From the NCBI GenBank assembly GCA_006535965.1, contig QEAR01000082.1, positions 1 through 64,000 of the forward strand: a stretch of DNA of 64,000 bases, read 5' to 3'. Source of the stretch: Spizellomyces sp. 'palustris'. Its lineage: Eukaryota; Chytridiomycota; Chytridiomycetes; Spizellomycetales; Spizellomycetaceae. Position numbers and translations under genes: made by a program. This document shows, piece after piece, positions 21,347 through 35,600 of the stretch. A model generated the notes under the pieces. It ran no database searches and was not told where the DNA came from. It was given only the letters and a program-made list of their open reading frames with translations. The first letter of the stretch is position 1, and each line of letters begins with the position of its first letter.

Positions 21347-23403
21347 ATGGCTTCTCTGCCTCCGCCGCCTCCGCCGTCACTGATTTCCTCTCCACTTACA
21401 TTCGATGGTCCTCATGTTCCCATTGAGATTCTAAACCTCTCTGAATCCACATTACTGGATGCAGAAGACTTGGAAACAGTGCACAGGGTATGAGCGACGA
21501 TAGCTGCAATTCACTCCCGCAGTGCACGATTTGACACATTTTCCAATTCAGGTGGTGGAGGAGTTTGTACGTGGGAATATTGACGGTCTGGGAATGGACT
21601 TTCAAGTATGGGAATGGTCAAAGCCAGGTATGTCGGTGCCGTTCCGTTCAAGTGCGTTGCGACACAATGTCTCACTTTTTGCTCTGAAGAGCTCTATGGA
21701 CTCATTCTGGGCATGTTTGTCAAGCACGGCTTGGTGCCAGACTCACAGACTTTTGCAGGTTTATTGGACTTTGTCGTGGACGTTGCAAATGGCTACCAGG
21801 ACAATCCCTACCACTCCTTCCTCCACGCTGCGGATGTAACATACATGGTGTATTGGATTTTGGCCGACCTGGCGTTGGCGGAGGAGTTGGGATTTACGTC
21901 CGTAGAGTTTGTTGCGCTGCTCATTGCCGCCTTGACGCATGATGTGTTGCATCCCGGTTTGAACAACTTGTACCATGTGCGTATTCCGGTAAAGAATGTT
22001 ATCCTGATAATCACACTCACTTCATTCTTGTGGCCCCGCAGATAAACGCGCGAACCGAACTTGCTCAGCGATTCAATTTTAAATCTGTCCTCGAGATGCA
22101 ATCATGCGACCACGTACAATACCTCTTGCAAAAGCACACCTTTCTGCGCACGCTTTCCTACGGCGAATTTGGAGAGAATATCAAGGATCCTGCTGCGCTT
22201 GTTCAAAAGATTACCTTGGAGGCAATATTAAACACAGACATGTGCCATCATTTTGGACTCCTGGACAAGTTGAGCTGCACGACCGAGGCCGTTATTGGCT
22301 CGCCATCACCAAGCGAGGAAGAATTATATAGCGATGACGAGGATCGTGGGGTGATACTAACAAAACCAGAACAGAGGGAGAGCACAGGGGACAATGGGGC
22401 AAGAACTCCATCGCATATTAATGCGTCGGCAGAGAGCGTAAATACCATTCCACGGATATCTTCGGTATCAAGCGATAGTGTTGGGAGTCAACGTCCAAGT
22501 GTGGCGAGAAGGACGAGCCTACTTTTGAGCAAAGATCAGAGACAGCAGATGATCAATGTCATACTCCATGCGGCAGGTGTGTATGTGCGATGCACTTCAA
22601 CTTGTCATTTCTGTACTCACTGTCTTTGCACAACGTCAGACATCAGCAATGCCGCAAGACCTTACGTAATATGCAAGCGCTGGTCCGACATGGTCGTCGA
22701 AGAGTTTTTCCTCCAAGGAGAGCAAGAAAAAAAGATGAACCTCCCTGTCTCCCCCAATATGGACCGCGAAACCACGAATCCGGTTCAGATAGGCTTTGAC
22801 TTTAATGAATACGTTGCCCGACCCTATTTCGAAGTTCTCGGCGAATTGCTACCGTCCATGCGACCCTTTGTCGAAAACCTCATTGGAAATCGAGCAAAAT
22901 GGGAAAACATGGGTGCTTCTGTTCGACCGGCCCAACCCCCTCCAAGCAAAGCCGACGAAATAGCAGTGTCAAGAGGGCGGAGATTGAGTCTTGCTGCAGG
23001 AACTATTGAAATCCCGCAGGCCTTTGACAATTATATTGCGGCACGAAGGGGTATCAAACACCGTTACAAGACTAGCCGAAGCCTCTCTAGCGGCCGCTCA
23101 CGCGGAATCCTTCCGCTTACCGGCAGCGGCAGCCACCACAGCTCAGTCTGGAGCGTCGAAGGGGAAGTCCCCGCGTCATCTGAAAGCGATTCCAATGTTG
23201 CAGAAGAACTCGCCCGAGATCATCTGAGCACACTCGGGCTGTTTGGAAGTAAGAAATGGTTCCCGCAGCGACGTTGCATGTCTATGGATGCCCAGGCGAC
23301 AGATACCGGTGTGTTTCAGAGATGGAACTCGACGTTTAGGCACCAGCATGCACGGGAGGACGATATCACTGGGACACCACCCAAGGAGACAAAGATACCA
23401 TAA
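21347..23403 (+). CDS. 3',5'-cyclic-nucleotide phosphodiesterase (class I)
   Basis: It hydrolyses cAMP and/or cGMP. Exons are 21347-21487, 21552-21627, 21690-21976, 22042-22576 and 22640-23403 (600 aa); all phases agree. After a Pro-rich start (MASLPPPPPPSLISS) and a short helical region, the catalytic domain shows YHSFLHAADV (general-acid His and first metal His), HDVLHPGLNN (the HDx2Hx4N class I signature), ILNTDMCHHF and later HAADISNAARPY, which supplies the third metal Asp. ICKRWSDMVVEEFFLQGEQE and YVARPYFEVLGELLP continue the fold. An insertion of about 80 acidic, Ser-rich residues (EEELYSDDEDRG and on) separates DMCHHF from LLLSKDQRQQM, longer than in animal PDEs and probably a regulatory loop. 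A Ser-rich tail follows. Substrate choice cannot be read from these motifs. Confidence 0.92.
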
Positions 23404-23511
23404 TACTGGGCTCCTACCATTTTTGTATCATAATTTTTTTGGACTTTTTGGCATTTCAATCTATATATGTGTATTTTGTAGGCAGGTGCAAAAAAGGGGG
23501 GTATGCTACTG

Positions 23512-25446
23512 TCACTTGCCATCTACTTCCGCGTTTTGGCGGAGTTTCTTGAGTTTATTGACTGCCTTCAACTGCGGATGTAGCGAGCATGAGGAAGTAT
23601 TTTGCAAAGTGTCAACAGCAGCGGCAAACTCACCACCGTAAAGAGTGGAATGATGCCCTTGACAGCTGTTTTAATATCCTCTTCAGTAATATCAGAGACG
23701 GGCACACAGTTTTCGGATTTGCTTCGTAACGGTACTGTGCCGTTTTTTGTGACCCACGGATGGACCTACGACGTCAACAAGACATGAGTGTTGGAGTCGA
23801 TGCACCATAACAAACCATCTTACGTGCCCGCAGTTCGTCCATCGAGATACGCTGTATGGGGTTTTTTTCTAATCTGCGTCCAAAAGCATCAGCATGTCTA
23901 CCACGACCCGTCACCGACCGAAACAAAAAAAATAAACAAAAAACAAACTTACAATCTCTCCAAAATATTTCTCTGAAGCGCATTCGTGCCGTCGGGGTAA
24001 GGAATCCTGCAAAAATCCGTAAACGTTACATCATGCTCCTCCACGGGTACGAGATCTGGCAAAGCAAAAACTTACGGTGCAGATCGAATGCTTTCATACA
24101 GATCTATAATAGATATTCCACTGAACGGTAATGAGCCAAACAGCATGCAATAGAGCGTCACGCCCATTGCCCAAATATCGCACGCTCGAGCTGAGAATTC
24201 ACCATGGTGTGCTAAAAAGACACTTGTCAATAGGATCTCAAAATATCCAAAGAGAAAGCATGTGCCATTACCAACGCAGACCTCGGGTGCGGAAAAGGCC
24301 GGTGACCCCGCCGAGGTTTTGAGACGGTCGCTGGCGGGACTGAACATCTCAGAGACGCCAAAATCGACGATTTTGAGTGTTCCGTCCGCTGCGACAAGCA
24401 TGTTGTCTGGCTGAGGGTGGGGTCAGAGATGAAGATACTACTGCAGCGCAAGACAGCAAAGAGAGTAGTACCTTGATATCGCGATGTGCAATATCGTGTT
24501 CATGGACTGGATAGCTGGAAATGTGTAAATAGAAAGGGTGTGCAAAACGAAGGAAAATACACACGGTATTCTATCCCCAGAATCATTTGTCGAAAGTAGT
24601 CCCGGGCTAGGTCTTCTGGGAGGGCAGTAGCGGGCTTATCGAGGGAGATGTCCATGATGGGTCCTTTGCTGCAGAGTTCAAAGACCATGTAAAGGGAGTC
24701 CTGGTGAGTGAAAAGTGGCATTAGAAAAGAGGATTCATGATCATGCCTTGAAAAGAGTTTTCTCCCCAACCTGCTGTGGATCATCCAACACCTCATACAA
24801 CCTCACAACATTTTCATGGTCCAGTTTTTTCAAAATGGCTATCTCCCCTCTAACGAGATCAATAGGGTTATCCGATTTGGACAGCATATTCGCATGAGAC
24901 AATGCACCAGGTGCGACACCGGCCCCTCGTCCGCGTCCTCGAAACCCCCTCGCACCAAACGGACCACCTTCCCGCTGGAGTTTTTGCCTGCGGAGCTTGG
25001 ATTTACTGAATTCCTTTATGGCGACACCTTCATTTTGGCCTTCTTCTGAGGTGTCAACGCCGTAGTACACAGTTCCGTAGGCGCCCTTGCCGAGGACGTC
25101 TTTGATAATGTATTGGTTGAGCGTGCGCTGGCCGTCACTTTCTTCTCGAAAGACGGCGTTGAGTGTCTCTTTGATGCCGGCTGTTTATGGTTATTGAGGT
25201 TGTGTGGTTTTTATGGGGGACTTTGGTGGGTTTTTTTTGGCAATGCCCGGGTTAGGAAATTCATGGCTCACCATCTGCGGAGGCTCGTCGGGAAGATCGG
25301 CTAGGAGAGCGGGGGGGCCCTAATGTGCTCAACGTGTCTTCGGGAACATTGAGTGAAGACATGATAGTATGTAATGGAGTGTTGGAATGGGACCAGCTGG
25401 AGAGGTCGTCGCCGAGAGTTGACATTGAGACGCGTCCTGAACGCAC
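23512..25446 (-). CDS. CaMKK / Snf1-activating-type serine/threonine kinase
   Basis: This is an upstream kinase of the CaMKK-Sak1/Tos3/Elm1-Ssp1 group, which phosphorylates the activation loop of Snf1/AMPK. A Ser-rich start is spliced to GIKETLNAVFREESDG. The kinase domain shows QYIIKDVLGKGAYGTVYYG (glycine loop), VAIKEFSKSKLRR (ATP lysine), then an Arg/Gly/Pro-rich insert (FGARGFRGRGRGAG) like the RP insert typical of CaMKK. Next are EIAILKKLDHENVVRLYEVL, FRQMILGIEYLHEHDIAHRD, IKPDNMLVAADG, DFGVSEMF, AGSPAFSAPE and DIWAMGVTLYCMLFGSLPF. It closes with LLEKNPIQRISMDEL and HPWVTKNGTVPL, the CaMKK-like end. The last exon gives a short basic tail ending DGK. About eight introns are present. The stop is only 108 bp from the convergent phosphodiesterase stop. 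Confidence 0.9.
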
Positions 25447-26667
25447 TGCGGCTATGCTAGGCGTTTTTTTGTTTGTTTACTGCCCTCGCCCTTGGCTTGG
25501 GCTTGGCTTCCGCTTGACGAGGCTGATGTGGTTTGGGGGTGCTTGTTACTTCTCATTCGAGACTATAGTCGCCCTGGACAGGTAATCTTGGTGATTGTAC
25601 CTGGTCCAATCTCAAAAACTCGCTCAAAGTCAGAGCAAATCATCATCTGGTTGGATGTGAACGGATAATGGCTGACAGGATGGGTATATAGCAGTGCTGG
25701 CGAGGGCCTGAACGAAGGTCCTTTGCCCCATTTTATCCTAGTGCTTGGGTGCTCATGCGTGCACATGTACCAGCCAGCAAGGTCCTAAAAGGAAAGTTGA
25801 TGCGAGACTGGACTGGAAATTGGTGAACGAAGCGACGGATCTACGAGCACTGTGAGCTCAAACTCCTTCGTCCTCGGACAAACACAGATATCCGAATCTA
25901 TCCTTGCCATCGAGCTGAGGATCACCCTACCTTACATCCCTTATTGGATCCATGGTCTCGGTTGCTCATAGACATCACACACCTCTCCAAGATATTACAA
26001 AGAGCCCCGTCCTTCTTAACCCATGGTTGTGGACTAGCGTCACATAGATAGCTTGTTCAATTTGTGGCATGATGCATGTCCTTTGCGGCTTATCAATCGT
26101 TAACCACTTGAGTCGCACCTATCAGCATGTTGCTCGAACTGCCATCCCTGACTATGGAGTCTGTAGCTTCATTCGATTGGCGACCCATGAGAAATATCCA
26201 GTCAACATAACCACCCAAGCTGCATGCAATTGCCCCTTTTTGCAGTCCTTGCCAAAGTCCTGTAACGTCAATCCACCAGAAGACCCGCTTTTGAGACTCA
26301 CTCAATCGTAAGCGGTATGCATGCAAAAAAATTATCAGTCTCCGCCGTGAACTACATCTTCCCGCGAAGAGGTTATCCCTTTGGGCTTCAAAGCTGATGA
26401 CATTGCACTGGAATCACACTCCAATCATTATATGTCACGTGAGGAACACCCAACCAAGCCGGCCAGCACTCGTCGAGTGAGCAACTTGCAACTCCCTCGG
26501 TTCCTTAGATCGCAGGCTTAGATCGCACACTTTGTGGGACTACTCTACAACATCCTGCATGACGGTTCACTAATTACAACTAGTACTCGTCACGCAGTTA
26601 CTGCCATAGGTTCGTCTGTTGCCTGTGTTGGGTTGCAACCTCCGCCCGTGTAGGGGTGGGTGCCAAC
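25447..26667. other. Divergent intergenic region upstream of the kinase and Tra1
   Basis: About 1.2 kb separates the two start codons. Short open frames (for example 26,069-26,311) show no family resemblance. No repeat, RNA gene or clear TATA element was recognised. Confidence 0.4.
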
Positions 26668-29600
26668 ATGTCACAAGTAAGTCTTCTTCGGAGTTGGGGT
26701 TGCAAGGTGAACGATAGCTTGATACTCATTACCATCTTATGACAGCCGTTGAACACTCAGCAGCAGTTGAGCCTCGTGAACTGCGATTGTATGTTTTACT
26801 CTGTCGTGCCAAGTGATGATGGGTCGGACATTTTCGCGAGGGCAGACGATCCCTAACATCTAAGTTTCTTTCTTCTAGCGTATTCTGAGCGTTTGTCAGA
26901 CACATCTTTAGGTTGGTTTCTGCGCGTTTGTTAAATGCAGTGCGAGGATACCGATGGATTGTGTCCTGCAGATAATCAATCACGTCTCCGCCTCGTCAAC
27001 GACCTCCGCGAATCGATCGAATCATTTCAAGACGATGATCAACATCGGCTCATTACCACTCTTGCGCCTAGATTCTTTGCTATTCTCACTGAGGAGCAGC
27101 CTGCTTTTATCAGCAATTCTCCAGTCCAAGTATGCTGTGGCGCCGTGGACACATCCTTTTACAAGTCATTGACACATGCATACCACAGAAACTGCGAAAC
27201 ACTGTTCTGGAGATAATACAACGATTACCACAGAATGACACACTGAAAGGGTTGATGCCGGACCTGATGAAGGCACTCATGCATGTTCTGCGGGAAGATA
27301 ACGAAGACAATGGATGTTTGGCCCTCAAGATTATGGTGGATCTACATAAGGCTTATAAGGCAGCCTTGGAAGATTGGGTCCAACCGTTTTTTGATATCGT
27401 TCAGGAGATGTACCAGAACATGGAGCAGGCTGTGAAGGACGTCTTTGATGAGTCTGCTGCCAGCACTGTATGTGGCGTCATGTCACTTTTGCGTTTTTCA
27501 CAATCGGACTGACAAAGTAGCATTTGCTTTCAGCCTGTAACGCCGCAACCTACCCTCCCACCACCAGGCTCGCCGGCGCAAAGCGATAGTGGAGAGCCTT
27601 CTACTCGAGTCCTGCAGAAAAGTCTGTACAGTTTCAAAGTACTGACAGAGTGTCCGATAATTATTGCTCTTCTTTTTCAACTGTATCGAAAATATGTGAA
27701 TGCAAATGTACCGGTGTTTGTTCCCTTGATCATCCACGTAAGACCCGGACTCGCTGACATTTATCGTCCTCATTACTGAACGCTTTGAACCGTATTTCAG
27801 TGTTTGACTCTACTTCCTGCCCAGCAACGACAAGAGCTGGCTGACGCTGACGCGGCTGGTGTTGTATACGTTGGAATAAGCGCAAACGTGAGAAATCGGG
27901 CCGCGCTCACAGACTTTATAATGCTGCAAGTGAAGGTGAGTATGTGTCGTCCGCGCGAATCTTCCCATCCCGTTCTTATCGTCACAACCTTGTAGACTGT
28001 CTCATTCATTGCGTACATTTTGAGGAGCTTTGTGCCAATTTTGAAGCCGTATCAGCAGCAAATTGCAGATGCTGTCGTGGTCTTGATGAGATCGTGCCCT
28101 CCTGATGCCGCTGCTACTCGCAAGGTTCGTTCCTTGTGATTTGCGTTATGAGACTTTTGTGGCATGAGGGAAGCTGATGTGACGGGTTGCCATGTATCAG
28201 GAGCTTTTGGTAGCTACGCGGCATATTTGGTACACGGACTTCCGCCATGCGTTTGTCAAACATGTCGATATTCTTTTGAATGAGGATGTGTTGGTAGGGA
28301 GTGGAGTGACCGCCAAGGAGACCCTGCGGTAAGTGCTTCTGATGGCCGGGGGGAAAGCCTGACCTAATGTCTTGCTTGCAGACCCATTGCACACAGTGTT
28401 CTTGTAGACTTGATACATCACGTCCGTGCCGATCTTTCAATTGCGCAACTTTCCCGTGCCATTCATATGTACTCGCGAAATCTGCATGATCCGAACTTTG
28501 CCCCAAATATCCAGACAATGTGCGCAAAGTTGCTGTTAAACATTGTCGACTGCCTTGCTGGATTGGACGACAAGCGCGAAGCACGTGGCTTGCTATTGAG
28601 AATACTACGCACATTTGCATCAAAGTTTACTTCCCTACGCATGGCATTTCCGGTTGTTCTCGAGCATCATCGACGGAAAAAGACTCAGCCACCCCAATCC
28701 CAGAAAGCGTCCGAAGGAACGCCTTTGCTATCTGATACGGATGGATACCTCGACCTTGGATATGCGCAACCAATTCGAACGTACATTCGAGCATTTGAGG
28801 GGTCACCTGATGTCGTTAAGGGTACGTAACTCGACCACTGCTGATACTTCTACCAGACTGCATTACTGACTTTGGTACAGATATCCGGTTCCTATTCAAA
28901 AACATGGTCCAGGGACTTAAAGCCATACTGAATGCGTTGCGGCTTTGTAACCCCCCCACCCCTCAAGGAAAAAGCCCAGAGGCCTGGAACACCGTAGCTC
29001 GTGGCTTTTCACGAGAGGATGTTGATGTTTTAATATGTACACTCAGAGACGGTCTCGGCTGCTTCGACTACTGGATCATCGATTCGATGAATCAAGAAGG
29101 GGGAACGACGAGTGTAAATGAAAAGATTTCGCCGAACATCATAGGCTCGAAAGAAGAAAAGGAAGTTTTTGAGGCCTTTGCATCGACTTTTACTTTGATT
29201 GAGCCGCCCGTCTTCCAAGATGTATTCTCGTCACAAATTGGATTCATTTTCGACCAGATTTTGAAGAATATTTCTGTCCTCGCTCTACCGCAGTACTTTC
29301 TTGCTAGCACGATTGTATCACCAACATTTGCGGGATTGATGCTTCGTTTTCTGGTGGATCGGCTCGAAAAGTTAGGCGATTCAGATCCGCTTTATGCATC
29401 CGTCATGCTGCGGCTGTTTAAGCTGCTCTTCATGTCAGTGACGCTTTTCCCGGAGAAGAATGAAACCGTCCTTCGACCTCAGATTGGAAACATCATAATG
29501 ACTTCCATGAAATTGTCGACTAAAGCAAAGGAATCCTTGAACTATTTTCTTCTCCTCCGTGCACTGTTTAGAAGTATTGGAGGCGGCCGGTTCGAAATGC

Positions 29601-32600
29601 TCTATCAGGAAGTGTTACCCCTCCTTCAAGTGCTTCTGGAGGGGCTAAATGGTTTGCTAGCGACTGCTCACCAACCGCACCTGCGGGAGTTATTCGTCGA
29701 ACTTTGCCTAACGGTTCCAGTCCGGCTCAGTGTGCTTTTACCGTATCTATCGTATTTGATGAAGCCTCTGGTGCTTGCTCTGGAGGCTGGGCCAGAGCTT
29801 GTCAGCCAGGGCTTGCGGACGCTGGAACTCTGCGTGGATAACCTGACACAAGACTTCCTCGAACCCATTATGCGTCCGGTATTGAAGGATTTGATGGCTG
29901 CTCTCCGCAAACACCTGAAGCCGCTACCGTACAACCAGACTCATAGCCATGCAGCGGTGCGAATCCTTGGAAAGCTGGGTGGTCGCAACAGGCGGTATGT
30001 CAAGGATCCGGTAGACCTTCTTCACATTATTAACAGGGAGAAACAACTGGAGGTTTCACTACCTTTTCATGGGGCTGAACCGAGTACGATAGCACTGGAC
30101 AACATCCTGGACTTGTCCGGTCGCATATTGGACGACTCTGGAAGCTCGCTGCATTTCAAGGAGCAAGCATTCATCTTTGCCAAAGCATGTCTACCATTGT
30201 TGCTCGATGTTGATGACGGTACGGATGATTACGCTCAACGGCTCCACGGGCTTGCGCAACAATTTTTGGGGAGAGTTAAGCAGGAGGAGAAACCAGGATC
30301 CGTCGATATGGAAGGTGTGGAACAGACCGAAGCGGAGAAAGCAGAAGCCGCCAATGAAGAAGTACACCCTTTCATCGATCCCCCTCTGATCACAGGTGAT
30401 AAGAGAGAATCGCATGAGAAGGCTGTGACGCGAGCCATCGCCGCCATTTTCATAGCCTCAACAGAGGGCGCGCTACTCGAACAGGCATGGCCACTTGTTG
30501 AACACCTATGCCGTCACTTTGCTATGTTAAGCATAGCTGAAACGGTTGAAGCACAGAAGGCTACGAAGCCTGACAATGCGAAAGGGCTGCTGGCTACAGG
30601 CAGGTCGTCCTCTGTGAACGGTTTTCTTGAAGCGGTGGTTGAGGTCATCACATCGGAAAGCCAAGACCGACGACATCTTGCCGAAAAGGCCATTCAGCTC
30701 TTCTACGACACCTGCGTAGTGGTTCTTGGCGGCAAAGAAGCAGCAGATGAGCTGCCTGTCATGCATACCATTGCCTCTCGGTTCTGTTCCTGCTGTTATC
30801 AACAAGAGTGGTTCCATAGGACAGGAGGCTGTCTCGGTATTGCCATTTTCAGTTCCCAATTACATATGGGAACCAAGTGGATGCTGAGCCATCAATTAGA
30901 GTTTGTCAAGGCGCTTTTGTACGTTCTCAAGGACAGGTCTCCCGATATGGCAATGGGCAGTGTGGAAGATGCAACCCAAACTCTATCACATGTACTTAAA
31001 GTCTGCAATCGACCAGAAGGAGAAGAAGGCACATCCCTACGGCAGGCAAAGTTTCACAGCCTGATTTCTTTGCTGATCTCAGAGTTGTCGGATTCCAGCG
31101 GTGCAGTTCGGGAAACGATTCAATCGGCATTGCAGTTGTTGGCTGATTTAACTGGTAGTGAGGTTACTGAGCTGCTGTCGCCTGTGAAGCAAACACTTCT
31201 GCAACGGATTTTTGCCAAGCCGCTCCGTGCGTTGCCGTTTGCTATGCAGATTGGCCACATTGACGCCATCACTTATTGTTTGTCCTTACGACCGCCGCTC
31301 CTCGTGTTTGGAGACGAATTGATGCGGCTGATCCAGGAGGCGCTGGCTTTGGCAGACGCTGAGGATCAAGCGTTAGTGAGCAAGACCTCTCATGTCAAGA
31401 ATGCCAACTCATTGATCAGCCTTCGTGTGGTCTGCCTTAAGCTTTTGTCAGCGGCCATGGCGTGTGCGGATTTCCAGGCTCCGCGGCAAGCAAATACGAG
31501 GTCTCGTATTGTCTCAGTATTCTTCAAATCTCTATATTCGAAATCTCCCGAGGTCGTGGATACCGCATTTAAAGGTGAGTGAAAGTTATCACATCGAGGA
31601 TGCAGGTAATGCTCACAAAATCGATCGCGCTTTAGGTTTGCAACAGATTCTTAATCAGCAAGGAAAGCTCCCGAAAGAGCAACTTCAGGCCGGCCTGCGC
31701 CCAATCTTGGTTAATCTGTCAGATCACAAACGCCTGAACGTAGCTGGATTGGAAGGGTTGGCTCGGCTATTAGAGCTACTGACAAATTACTTCAAGGTCG
31801 AGATTGGTAAGAAGCTTTTGGACCACCTCCGCCAATGGGGAACTCCAGCCATGTTAGCGGAGGTGTCAGGGAAGCCCCTGACCGAGATTGAGGACATCAA
31901 GGTGATGGTTGCAATCTTGGATATCTTCCCTCTGCTGCCTGCAACTGCGAATGTGTTCATGGACGATATGATCAAAGAGATTCTGTCATTGGAGGGTCAT
32001 CTGCGACGCACGATATCAAGTCCTTTCCGCCCTCCTTTGATTAAGTTTTTGAATAGATATCCTGCGGAAGCGGTAACGCTCTTCTTTGACAACTTACATC
32101 AATCACCGTACGGAGAACTTCTGATTGACCTCCTGGCCTCGACAGAAGCATCAGTTTTCCGTTTGGAGGTCATGAAAAGCGTGGATGCACTGGTTGCAAA
32201 GTCGATTGGATATCCGGAAGAGGGGCCGGATGCTCCTGCTCGGCACGTTCGGGGTGTTTTGATTGTCGGTGAATTGTGTCGCTGGCAGCCAGACTGGTTG
32301 GCTCAGAATAAAGTGATTTTGGAGAATGTTGCGCAGTTGTGGAAGGCACACCGGGCACAGCCGATCAACTGGAGCGATACGACGCACCCCCCGGGACAGT
32401 TCACTCAATATATTGTCGAAATCTACATATCTTACCTGAAGGCGGAGCCCGATGACATTGCCGCATTGTTCGAGATCATGGAGGTGTTTGAGCAAGAAGA
32501 CGTCATCGACACGGGGCTTATTAGACAGTATCTATTTGATGATGTTATAATGCGCTACGGTCCTCAACATAAGCGGTCCATCCTTGAGAGATATCTCGAA

Positions 32601-35600
32601 ATATTTGACGATGTCTCAAAGAGTCAAAGCCGCAAAGCCCGTATTTTGCGGCTGTTGGTGACGCCGATGTTAAGAGCCTCCCTCGAGAAGGGCGAAGCGT
32701 CAGAGGTACTGGACACCAATATTATTAACACGATTCACAAAAAGATTTGGCTTCCTTTACACTCGGAAACTGGGATAGCTCTGAATCTCCATGATAGCTT
32801 CAAGGTAGAACTGCTACAGTTCACATCGCTTCTCGTCCAATATGTGCCTCGCGAAACGCGAAAGGACGTGATCAAATTTGCCTGGAATAATATCAAGCTT
32901 GAAGACGTCATTTGCAAGCAAGCGGCGTATGTATTACTGGCGCGGTGGATTGAAGAGTATGAAACTCCGGCGAGAATTGTCGTTCAGATATATATTGCGC
33001 TCCTGCGAGCTCATCAATCGGATACACCCCAAGGGCGCGTGCTCGTCCGTCAAGCACTTGATATCCTGTTTCCAGTGCTTCCGAAGCGGATAGGTATCAA
33101 TGTGTCGGGAGAGGCGCAATCATCTTTGCCTTTATATGTGCGATGGGCGCGGAAGATCATTATCGAGGACGGCCATAGCTTCCCGCAGTTGGTAACGATT
33201 TACCAGCTGTTAGCCCGATACCCGGATCTCTTTTACGATTGGAAACACCTTTTCGTGCCAGGAGTCGTCAAATCGCTGATGAAATTGGCCTTTTCTACAC
33301 ATGCTACGCCAGAATCACGACTGTTAACGGTCGATCTTTGTGATCTGTTGTTGCAGTGGGATCGACGTCACTTGGGCATGGAAACGGGGGAAGATCCAAT
33401 GGACTGGGAGCCGTACGGGGACGGTAATGGTAAGAATGCCATCTCTCGTCTCCTTTACAAAACGATCAATCATCTAACCATTCTATGCAATAATCGTGCC
33501 TTGAAATGCACTAGTTGGGGAGAAGCGTAAATCAGTCGCAAGTAGTGGCCCGGTGACTCCCAAGAGACACGCGAGCGCCGAACCCGACGATATGGATGTA
33601 GACAAACCCGTTGTTTCCGCTCCTGTCAAAGAAGAAGCTGAACCAAAAGAAAGCATCATTAGCAGCGAAGATCATGCGACGGTGCTCTCCTATTTGATAC
33701 GCATTGCCAGCAGCTTGACGGATTCTATCCAGAAGAAGGGAACGTCCTTCCGTGTCGTAAGCCTCGTACGCGAGTGCTTGAAGGTTTGGCCTGATGTCGA
33801 GGTTAACCTGGTAAACTTTGAAAGGGCTGTTACATTGGAGGTTGCTGAAAATCACATGAATCAAATCTCGAACGCCGTCCAGATCCTGGCTATCGTCACG
33901 GAGTTCAAGTCGGAAGAGTGGATCATATCGAACATTGCCTACATTCATAAATGCGTGGATAGATGGGTCAAGACAGACAATGTTCGCATTTCAAAGATGC
34001 TCACGCCAGTGATTAGTCGCCTATTCGACGCAATCGACATAATGAGAGACGAGGAACCGTCGGAAGCGTTGTCGACCTTCACCAAAATGATTGAATCCAA
34101 AATCCAAACAGGGCTTAAAGAAGTTACTTCGGCATCGGCCGCAGCAAGCAATCCCCCAACTGCGAATAATTCTCCATCTCACATTTATTGTGTGCTATCC
34201 TTAATCAGCAGTGTACAAGCGAGGTCTGAGCATGTCTATCTGACTGATTTGATGAAATTGCTGGCGAAATTGGTTAAAGATCATCAAGACCAACCACTAG
34301 GACAAGCGACACCGCCTCCGGATTCGCCGTCGCGCCTCCTGGTCATGCTTCTTGGCTTGTTGAATCCCCGCGTATCGCAGATGGGTGAACACAGGAGAAT
34401 ATTCCTGCAATCGTTAGTACAGCTGATGGACTTTTCAGCGGACACTGAGTTACTACGTACCATCTTGAATATGGTGCGTCACTGGGTTCTCGGGAGTGCA
34501 GAATCTTTCCCGACGATTAAAGAAAAATCCAATCTTCTGGTCAAAATGATGATGTCGTTTGACATTCGAGGTGATCAAAAACTGTTGGAGGAGTATCTAG
34601 ATCTGGTGGCTATCATCTACAGCACCCCGTCTTTCGCTCGGTCAGAGCTTACTGTTCGTCTCGAACAAGCCTTTTTGATGGGAACCAAGAACGAGAATCC
34701 TTCGATACGACGAAGATTTGCCGATATATTCCACCAGAGCATCGGCAAATCGGTGTATATCCGTCTCAACTATATTCTGGGCGTGCAAAACTGGGATCAC
34801 CTCGCGTCATATTTCTGGCTTCGGCAAGCACTCGATCTGCTGCTTGGAAGTGTATTGACAACAGACCACCTGCATACGTGCGCGCCGGGTTACCGCACTG
34901 CCTCTATTACTGCTCTGGATGCCTCAGAAGATAGCATGGCGATCGAAAGCACATCAACCAGTGATGGACGCTTTCCGACTGTCATGGAACACCACCGCGA
35001 GTTTTTGCGTGATCTCCAGTCGCTCACATTGGAAACCCTTGTGGATTCGCTTCGTCAGCTGTTGTACTCTGACGACAACGTCACATACGCAATGTGGGTT
35101 GATATATTCCCGCTCTGTTGGGGATTGCTCAGCCCGAGAGAGCGGCATGACGTACATAAAGTTATAATACCTCTGCTGGCGAAGGACTACCATATCAAAC
35201 AGGTCGATATGCGGCCCAACGTCATTCAAGCGTTACTTGAAGGCATTTGCCAGTGCGAGGCAGCAATCCAACCCCGGTTGCCCCCTCAGCTAGTACGATA
35301 TTTAGGGAAGACATACGACGCCTGGTACATTGCTGTGGAGTTGCTACAACAGTCCATTGTAGACACGCGGTTCGCCGGAGTGTTGGCAGCGAAAGAGGAT
35401 GAAAAGATTAGAGAGAGCACGATTGATGCTCTCTGTGAGATTTTTTGGAGTCTCTCCGAAACTGATTACTTCTACGGACTGTGGCGACGACGCAGCCTTT
35501 TTGCTGAGACGAATGCGGCAATATCCTATGAGCAAGGGGGTATGTGGGCTCAAGCTCAACGGCTGTACGAAGCCGCCCAGGCGAAGGCGCGAACAGGCGT

